Shown one piece after another: positions 56,947 through 64,000 of a stretch of DNA of 64,000 nt (position 1 is its first letter; every line of letters starts with the position of its first letter). A model generated the notes under the pieces. The model searched no databases, was not told the origin of the DNA, and was given only the letters and a program-made list of their open reading frames with translations. The DNA is from Hetaerina americana. Taxonomy: Eukaryota > Arthropoda > Insecta > Odonata > Calopterygidae. A program made the translations under genes and the position numbers. The DNA is taken from the NCBI GenBank assembly GCA_022747635.1, contig JAKTNV010000064.1, positions 2,425,950 through 2,489,949 on the forward strand, written 5' to 3'.

Positions 56947-57700
56947 CGAGGGTCATACGGAAAGTAGTACCCGTTCGTGAAATAAAGACACAAAAGTAAA
57001 TATTAACAAACATAAAAAATTTTATTTGAAAGAGGATACTTTAAACTACTTCTCAACATAATCTCCAAGCAAATTAAGGCATTTGTCATAACGTGTGACA
57101 AGTTTCTGTATTCCTGCTGCATAGTCCTTCGGCGCCAGCTCATTGAGATACGCGAGGGACCCATCTTGCACAAATTTTTGCATAATGCAGATGGTGTTTA
57201 ACAATTTCATGAACAATTGTTCGAGAAACATTGGGAAAATGCTCACAGATGTCATCAATTGTGACGCGCCGATCGTTCCTCACGAATTCGTCAACTGAGC
57301 TCACCAGTTGGTCTGTAATGACAGACGGTCTCCCCGAACGCTCATCGTCGTGTGTGTTCCCCCTCCCCATGTTGAAGTTGCGACACCACCGCCGAACAGA
57401 CGACTCGTCCATTACATTGTCTCCATACACCTCCTTTAATTGGCGATGAATATCACATGGGCGAACGTTTCTTGCATTGAGGAATTTAATCACTGCCCTC
57501 ACTTCACAACTGGCGGCGTTCTCAATTTTTTTAAACATTGTAAACAATCACAGAAACAACACAGGCAATGCTAGCGTCACGCAACTTGGCTCAGAGAAGG
57601 CAGAAAAGCCACTGAAGCTATCTGACCTCGTCCAGCGGCTACTCGCGTCGTCAGCACTTCATGCGGCACGAACGGGTACTACTTTCCGGATGACCCTCGT
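56946..57700 (-). mobile_element. Internally deleted mariner with intact terminal repeats
   Basis: Terminal inverted repeats acgagggtcatacggaaagt, agtacccgttcgt (left) and their reverse complement at 57668-57700 (one mismatch visible). About 755 bp instead of the usual 1.3 kb. Both ends lie in TA-rich or TG/TA sequence. The gene inside has lost its catalytic middle. Such elements can be moved in trans by a full-length relative. Confidence 0.92.
57046..57547 (-). pseudogene. Mariner transposase lacking the catalytic core
   Basis: From ATG at 57547 the frame encodes the DNA-binding half: VRAVIKFLNARNVRPCDIHR, QLKEVYGDNVMDESSVRRW, DDERSGRPSVITDQLVSSV, DEFVRNDRRVTIDDICEHF, PNVSRTIVHEIVKHHL, ending at the WVPR linker. 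A shifted frame then gives LNELAPKDYAAGIQKLVTRY, DKCLNLLGDYVEK, the normal C-terminus. TGDETW, HDNA and SPDLAPxD blocks are absent. Any product would be a DNA-binding fragment without catalytic residues. The family differs from the 55325 element by terminal repeat and sequence. Confidence 0.92.
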
Positions 57701-57714
57701 GTGTGTGTGTATAT

Positions 57715-57734
57715 ATATATATACTGTATATTTA

Positions 57735-57775
<41 letters not shown>
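57715..57775. repeat. (TA)n-rich microsatellite
   Basis: TG then TA repeats with short interruptions, directly beyond the mariner end. Confidence 0.92.
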
Positions 57776-57778
<3 letters not shown>

Positions 57779-57779
57779 T

Positions 57780-59355
57780 ATGCATATGGCACCTAAGTGT
57801 ATGCGATATGCATTCGTCTCCGGAGGCGGCTGTGACCTCGCCTGCTGGGGACACTTGGGAGCGACACGTGGGCTAATGAGTTTCGTCCGGCTGGGCAGAG
57901 AGAGAGAGAGAGACGTGGTTCAGTCGGCGCGTGACCGCCAAAGTGGCGGAACCCGAGGGCGAATTGGTTTAGTGCCAGGCGGGGGCCATCTCCCATGGGC
58001 GCCCAGAAAGAGAGCGCGTTTTATTACGTTTTGTTTTATTTTCTGTATTTTATTTTGTTTCAAGTGTCACCATTCCATCGCCTTGCTTGACCACTTTGGC
58101 TTGCCTTTTGTTTGTGCGCGTGGCGGGCTTCACGACGGCTCGAGGAGTGGGACGGGGCACTTTGGCGCACACCTTGCGCCTGCCACACTCTGAAGACAAT
58201 CGGCAGTCCGGCCCTTATGAGGAGGACAACTCATTTATATCCACACACACATCTGGTATTTATATCTATGCAATCACAGGGTAGCCAACATCATCGGCGG
58301 TAACCATATGGTGCATTGTTGTGCCCTATGAAAACCACCGGCTCTTGAATCTCGACAAGAGGATCAACAAGGAAACAAACAAACAAATGAAATAACATCA
58401 ATCTAACAAACTTGAACATAAAACAGTTCCTGGCGTCACTTGGTGGAAACTCTTCATATTGAAATTAAATTGAAAACACTTCGCCTTTCCACATAAAAAA
58501 TGTGGAAAAGGGAAGTGTTTTAAAGTTAATTTCAAACTTGAACATGGTTGATCCTCAAACATCTTCATCACATGTCACTACTTATTATCAAATAACTTCC
58601 TCAATAGTCATCCATTTAAACGGATCATTGATTGGTATGCTGGATGCTTTGATATGTAGTCATCCACTCGACAATTTCATCTCTGAATGTTTCTTTCTTC
58701 TTTCTTTTCATGTCTTAAACGTAAATGATGGTCAAATCGGCTCGTGATTGGTTTTTGACACGAGTGGAGAAGTATGCAGTCCTAAAAGCGAACTCTGGAT
58801 TCGATGATATCTCTAGAATTATATGATACCCGGTGTGACCAAGCCCTATCACCTATTACCCGGGTGGCCTAGATGCCACCCCCTGCCGCTTACCCTCCTG
58901 GAGGCTTTCTAGGTCGAAGGTCGGTGGAGACAACATTTTTAGCTAAAATTAATTTCGGGAATGCCTCCTTTAATTATATACGAGGTTTATTTTTACGCAT
59001 TTGGCATATTTACATAATTGGCAAAACGGCGAAGATTACGGAAAAGATGATTTTAAATGTTAAAGGTTAATAATGACCGAATATTGCTTCTAATCGCATG
59101 AACGTAATTATAATAAGATGATCACCTTTCAAATCAGTATTTTATTAGGAATTTGCTCCGAGTAATGTTATTATACATTAATATTACCATACTCAAATGA
59201 TAAGGCACATTACATAATTTTGCAGCATTGGTCGCAGACAAACTACACGGGTATTAAGGTTTTATTAGCAATGATTCTCGCATTCATTGAGTCACTGACA
59301 ATACGCACTCGAGGTATCGCTCTTCAAAATTAGCATCGATTCGATTTCATATATA
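57780..59355. other. No recognised gene
   Basis: GC-rich at 57800-58000 with an (AG)n stretch near 57898, AT-rich after. There is a short inverted word around 58485-58520 (cacttcgcctttccacataa). No ORF was recognised. Confidence 0.4.
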
Positions 59356-59597
59356 AAAAAACCACAATTATCAACCCGGATTTGGTAGGTGATGGAGTAG
59401 AGTTCACCCAGTACTAAGCCTTATACGGCGTGTGAAATTTACACATCAGGGTAGGGGGGGCCGGCTCCTTAATACACTGTGCCGGTTATGATTTCCCAGG
59501 AATATCTGGTACCCGAAGAATCACAAAGCTTGGGTTGAGCTGCAGGTGCCCAGAGAGGCTTGCCCGGGAATAGAACCCGAGTCCTCCAGTCAGTAGT
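59356..59597 (-). mobile_element. SINE A body, copy 5 (3' part of split SINE)
   Basis: The minus-strand SINE A body matches 40123-40381 closely (ctctgggcacctgcagctca, ccgggttctattcccgggca type blocks). Its head is separated from it by a 306-bp insertion and resumes at 59904-59944. Read on the minus strand, the SINE is head, insertion, body. Confidence 0.88.
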
Positions 59598-59903
59598 ACT
59601 TTGTATTACGAAGGACAAGTCAATTCATCGGACGAAGAAATAAATTTTTAACGCCGTAATTTAAGAAATAAAGGGGAAACATCGTTCAAAATCATTTTTC
59701 CGCGAGCGATAAGGAAACAGAATAACTGCAAAACAACGGTGCTAAGAGAGCAATATTTTATAGTTGTAAGTGTGCGGTCATAATTTTATTCAACCGTTAT
59801 TTTGTTGTTCTACTTACCAGAAGCTCGTCCCTCACACGCAGGGAGATATTTTACTCTTGGACATTGTGGTGCAAGTCAGCTGTTTTGCAAATTATCGCAC
59901 CAG
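59598..59903 (-). mobile_element. 306-bp insertion inside SINE A, 9-bp flanking repeats
   Basis: The repeats gtcagtagt at 59589-59597 and 59904-59912 flank the insertion. The insertion has no ORF, no obvious terminal inverted repeats and no poly-A. It matches the plus strand at 39829-40122. Beyond SINE A nothing else in the window resembles it, so its family is unknown. Confidence 0.8.
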
Positions 59904-59944
59904 GTCAGTAGTCCAACACTCTACCCCCTGGACTACCGCGTCCC
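59904..59944 (-). mobile_element. SINE A head (5' part of split SINE)
   Basis: The minus strand reads gggacgcggtagtccagggg, gtagagtgttggactactga, equal to the head of SINE A copies 1 and 2. It ends at the 9-bp repeat where the insertion begins. Confidence 0.85.
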
Positions 59945-60109
59945 ATTTCAAATACAACTCTGAAAGTTTTGACTACAAGTATTTTATAAGCGCTACTTTT
60001 GAAATAATTAAATCTCTGATATATACGTCGTGCAAACATGCAAAATGCCACCCCCTGATTAAAACCCTATCATTTCCACTCGACACTCATTACTTATTAT
60101 TGTGAAAAT

Positions 60110-60240
60110 GTACCTTGCAAGCCACCGCCAGAGTGTGTGGCAGGGTATGAATGCACTCAAGGCTAATTCTTTGACACAAAATACCTTCCCCCCCATAGCG
60201 CCATCTGACAACGCTATTCTCATCCCTTTTCGTATGTGGG
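60110..60240 (-). mobile_element. CR1-like LINE 3' UTR fragment
   Basis: The terminal motif cttgcaagccaccgccagag, gtgtggcaggg is followed by a 3' UTR similar to that of the 10440 and 26200 copies (ctattctcatcccttttcgt). No coding part follows. Confidence 0.7.
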
Positions 60241-60384
60241 AAATGCGACAGTCGATTGCTTTTGCTCTCTGCCAGTCTCGCACACCATCACCGACAATTA
60301 TTTCGGTGCGGACACCGGGGAGCATGGCCAGGAAATGGCAGCTTTCATTGCCGCCGAAACATCGCCGGGCATTCGTCGGATATC

Positions 60385-60600
60385 GATGGAAAAAGTCGCG
60401 ACGGGCGAGCCAGCGGCCATTATGACCAGTTTCCACGTTCCCCATATTTCCGGTTTGGTCGCGGCCGGCTCCACTTCGCAATCACAAATACGTAATCGTA
60501 GTCGGAGGGGGAAAACCCATCCAGTCGAGAAGCGAACCTGCGACCTCTGACCAAGGTCATGACCCCGACGCCGCTGGCTGATGATTGCCCTTGTTCTGAT
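60385..60600 (-). mobile_element. Possible tRNA-derived SINE
   Basis: The minus strand has gccagcggcgtcggggtcat, then gtcgcaggttcgcttctcga (B-box-like), followed by a GC-rich body (gtttttcccc-like, cgactacgattacg). It resembles a tRNA-headed SINE in layout. No second copy was found here, so the call is tentative. Confidence 0.4.
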
Positions 60601-60814
60601 ATTACTTCTCCTCTCAACGAAACGCCTGCCTCGGCAATTCTCTCCTCCGCATGCCATTGCGGTTTCGTTTTATTGGTATTTATTCGCATTAATTTTATTT
60701 GCTTGGAGTGATTGATCGAATGTTCTCGATAATAATAATACCCCTCGGTTGACCACGTGGTCCGTTTTGTAGATACAATGATGGAGGGCAGTTGAACAAA
60801 TTGAATGTAAGAAG

Positions 60815-60915
60815 AGCCAGGCTGGGCATCACTTAATGGAGCGAAGAAGGTTAAATCTCTGGCATACATTGGAGGGACGTCTCTTTAGCAGTCATGTTGA
60901 AGATGTTATATTACG
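60815..60915 (+). mobile_element. CR1-like LINE C-terminal fragment
   Basis: The plus-strand translation RRRLNLWHTLEGRLFSSHVE and the preceding gggcatcacttaatggagcg match the L(G)WESL…ERR…L(K)LLxKLEGRLFSS region of the CR1-like copies. It gives way to unrelated GC-rich sequence at about 60920. Confidence 0.75.
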
Positions 60916-60919
60916 GTGT

Positions 60920-61840
60920 TATATGTGCGGTGGGCCGCCAGTGAGACAACCCGCACCTCAACGCCCGGCGATGGTTGTCGCAGGCGTTCTTGAACTCAAT
61001 CCCGAGGGAGGGGGCGGCTGGCCTAAAAGCAGAATCTCCGAGGGTGCGGCCGGGGGAGCAGATGGCGGTGGATGCGGCAGCTACACCTATCGCGGGCAAT
61101 TAAGTCGCATCCATGTCCCGCGCGGTGGGCCATGTTTTCGGGCGGATCCTCAGCCTGGGATTAGGTTATTCGCCTGTTTTTAGATCCCATAACTTTTCCC
61201 GTTTTATTTGGGGTATATATGTATACTCTGCGTCGGAAAAATATTTTTTTGACTCCGAAAACTAGGAAACGAACATAAATCGGATCCATGCTAAAATTTG
61301 AATGATTACTCTCTGAGTTCTCGTGGCTCTATCACCTAATGTACGCTGGGTGTGTTCCTTTTTAATCTGTTTTGAAAGTGCCGTGAGGTACAAAAATCTA
61401 AATCTTTCCCTCTGCGTCGCGCGAAGCCGAGTTTTCTTAGCTCGAGTTCTCCATGTAGACGCACTTGTGCGTAATCTCCCATTGTGGCGTGCGTGGTATT
61501 GCTTGCCGTTGGTGGACACTAAAGTGTCTCTCGCTCTCGGAACGATTTCCTCGAACCGGTTAAGTTGGAAGACGGGGGACTATCCTCGCTTGACCGAAAG
61601 TTCCCGGGTTCGCATCCAGCGTCGGAAATGGCGGGAGGGGGAGGGAGGGAGTTCATTTGGATGGACATATTTCACCGTGAGATGGGACTAGGGCCGCGGA
61701 GTTGTCTCTGTACATGACTCTATCACGGCTATTGCTCTTTAATGGGGTGGTTGATTGCTCAAGATCTATACATTTCCCAGGATTAACATCCATTTGATGA
61801 TCTCAATCCATTCCCATCGTGTGAGTCCACATTTCCTGAT
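60920..61840. other. No recognised gene; GC-rich at 60920-61170
   Basis: A plus ORF of 115 codons overlaps the CR1 fragment and is Gly/Arg-rich; I do not recognise it. A tRNA-like B box (gggttcgcatcc) near 61608 stands without convincing stems. Confidence 0.35.
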
Positions 61841-61849
61841 GTTCCTAGC

Positions 61850-62110
61850 CAAATTAGATCGCTTGAAGTGTGGAGGAACTAGATTTGTAAAATGTTGTCT
61901 CGATAAACTTGGTAGCATGTCGAAAATATGAGCTAGGCTGGGAATCAATTATTAGAAGGAAGGTTAAAACACAGATTGAAGCTATTGCATAAATTGGAAG
62001 GGCGTCTATTTAGCAGTGATTTTGATAATGTATCATTACCCCCATCGTACTTCGGTAGGAAGGATCATGTCAATATAATTAGAGAGATTAAGTGAAGACG
62101 AAATAGATTG
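61850..62110 (+). mobile_element. CR1-like LINE C-terminal fragment
   Basis: Frameshifted plus-strand sequence: RGTRFVKCCLDKLGSMSKI-like, then LGWESI, RKVKTQIEAIA, KLEGRLFSSDFDN, SLPPSYFGRKDHVNIIREIK. This parallels the end of CR1-like ORF2 (LGWESL…, RLDHAYKIREI). Confidence 0.8.
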
Positions 62111-62162
62111 AAGATATCATTTGTCCAACGAACGTTATATGGGATCAGAATAACATTCTGAT

Positions 62163-64000
62163 CTACCGGTTAAGGTAGGTTTTTTGAATGGACACAGCTA
62201 TAAATAAATATTTTGTGACTCCTAACAAAACACAAAATCCAGTATCCTACTTTACATCACGTCCCTCTTCATCTCTGAGTACTTCCTTCCTCCCTTCATC
62301 CCGTCTAATATCCCTATCCTGTTCCTTCCCTTTCCTCGTTTGCCTAACATTCTCCCCTCTATTACAGTCTTCAATATCCCATTGCCGATCAATACGCCCT
62401 TCATCCACTTTTCCTGCCTCCATAGGATTTCCCCCAACAAACCCGTCACTTCACCCACCATACCAAGTACTTCCTCGTTTGTTTTCTTCTCTGTCCATTT
62501 CACCTTCTCCATTCTTCTCCACACCCACATTTCAAAAGCCTCCAGTCTACGTCTATCATCCTGCTTCAATGACCACGTTCCCGCGCCGTACATAGCCACG
62601 CTCCATATCGAAGTTTTTACGAGTCTTTTCTTAACATCCTTACTCAACGTCCCCGTCATCAACTCCCTCCTCCTTGTGAAAGCCTCTTTGCCTAGCGCAA
62701 TTCTTCTCCTTACGTCCCTACTACTTTGACCGTGTTGGTCCAAAAAAAACCGAGATACGTAAACTGTTCTTCCTGCTCCAGTTTTTGCCCTCCTATTTTA
62801 ATGTTTAGCTTAGCCTTTTTCTTTCTAGATGATCGCATAACCTTTATTTTATTAATATTGACTATCACCCCATACCTGTCGCACTGAATTTCAAATTCAC
62901 TCAGCAATGCTTGCAACATCTTGGCTGAATGACAAACGAAAGCTTGGTCATCAGCAAACCTAACTGATTTTACGAATTCCCCGCACACTTTAATTCCTAC
63001 CTCCAGTTCTTCCCTTGCTTCTTTAATCATTTTCTCTACACATACGTTGAACAACAGCAGTGATATAGGGCAACCCTGCCTTACACCTCTTCCTAAGACT
63101 GCCCATCCGGGCTTCCCGTTCCCCACCCGCCCCACATTAATAATCTCATTACTGCAATGGCATCACGCGTACCTCTCACCTTCCTAAACCCAAACTAAGT
63201 AAGTCCCCTTCTTTCCCCTTCCTAATCATTTGCCCTACTCTGTTTCTTTTTGTGATGATCCTGAGAACAATTTTAGCTGCGTGGGATATCAAACTTATTG
63301 CCCTATAGCCCTCAAAAGATGTAGCCTTTACCTTCATTGGAATTGAAACTAACACTGATCTCACAAAGGATTCCCTCATAGATACTACGAATCAGCCCAT
63401 GTAGCCTCTTCCTCCCACATTTTCCTAAACATTTCAGTAGTTCCACAAGAATGTTATCCACCCCCAAGACCTTATTTAGTTTCATCTCCCTTAATGCCCT
63501 TTCTATCTCATCCTCGAGTATGCCTGGACCTGAGCTATCTTCCTCTACGTCATATTCTTTTTCAATGTCTTACTTTGTTGGTCTAATTTCTTTACTATAC
63601 AGTTCTTCTATATATTCCTTCCAACTCTCTTGAGTCTTTTCTTTGTCTATTAACTTACCCATCTCATCTCCAACTCATAGCATTGATCTTCCATTCTTAC
63701 TTCCCGGTAGTGATTTAACCTTGCTGTAGAGCGATCTGATTTCCCCCTTCCTCTGCAAACTTTCCAAATCCTCGCCCTTCGTCTTCCACCATGCTTCTTT
63801 TGCTTTATTTGTTACCCGTTTCAAATTATTATTTCGCTCTTTGTACTTCATTTTTCCGAACTCAGTGTTTACCTTCCTCCATTTTCTCCTCTCATCCATT
63901 TTGCAATCATCTCATCCTTGATCCACAGTATCCTGGTACTTTTTCCGTTAACGGTTCCTATAGTGTCTTTTGCGGCTTTAGACAACCCTTTCTTGATACT
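62163..64000 (-). mobile_element. RTE-like LINE (family A) copy 5, cut by window edge
   Basis: Minus strand. The 3' end ctaccggttaaggtaggttt at 62163 matches copy 3 at 19139. Bases 62252-62743 encode the C-terminal region (RRLEAFEMWVWRRMEKVKW, TEKKTNEEVLGMVGEV, GRMLGKRGKGRNRIG) and 62710-63135 the RT palm (GVRQGCPISLLLFN, VRFADDQAFVCHSAKML). Upstream fragments reach the linker region (63675-63899). A deletion of about 150 bases near 63135 joins the palm to an earlier part. It supplies the segment missing from copy 3. The 5' end lies beyond the window. Confidence 0.87.

Overview
This is an arthropod-like eukaryotic nuclear window. It has one recognisable host gene, the 5' part of raptor (RPTOR, the mTORC1 scaffold), split into short exons with GT-AG introns on the minus strand between 624 and 7149. 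Nearly everything else that can be identified is transposable-element DNA or simple repeat. The organism call rests on the intron-rich, repeat-rich layout and on the mix of mariner, CR1-like, RTE-like, jockey-like and tRNA-SINE repeats with many (TA)n arrays. I cannot name a species.

Layout. 1-475: decayed, internally deleted mariner. 624-7149: raptor coding exons 1-5 on the minus strand; the rest of the gene lies beyond the left edge. 8500-10850: nested LINE fragments, two (TA)n arrays and a pair of perfect hairpins. 12590-13650: decayed jockey-like LINE tail. 14940-15600: another decayed LINE. 16340-18600: GC-rich stretch, LINE fragment, deleted mariner, SINE B and a hammerhead-like motif. 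19139-22013: the longest RTE-like copy, followed by SINE A between TA arrays. 23280-26760: CR1-like fragments in both orientations. 26770-32320: no recognisable feature. 32321-32750: SINE A inside TA repeats. 34926-37610: a mariner tail joined to an RTE-like LINE, then SINE A. 39829-40381: composite SINE copy. 41900-42300 and 42838-43075: CR1-like and SINE B fragments. 45830-49470: a CR1-like LINE with an uninterrupted 950-codon ORF2. 54001-57700: a fold-back element with tRNA-like arms, a mariner one stop codon short of an open reading frame, a second hairpin and an internally deleted mariner. 59356-59944: the inverted partner of the 39829 composite. 60110-64000: CR1-like and RTE-like LINE fragments running off the right edge.

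How the parts relate. The CR1-like ORF2 carries both endonuclease and reverse transcriptase motifs and is the only intact retrotransposition engine here. The tRNA-derived SINEs would have to borrow LINE machinery. All mariners in the window lack an intact transposase: one by a single nonsense codon, the others by internal deletion, 5' loss or decay.

Most interesting structures: (a) a SINE carrying a 306-bp insertion whose shared insertion/SINE junction occurs again, nearly identical and inverted, 19 kb away; (b) a 604-bp insert with a 12-bp target duplication, built from two outward-facing tRNA-like arms; (c) four hammerhead-ribozyme-like motifs with one shared architecture.
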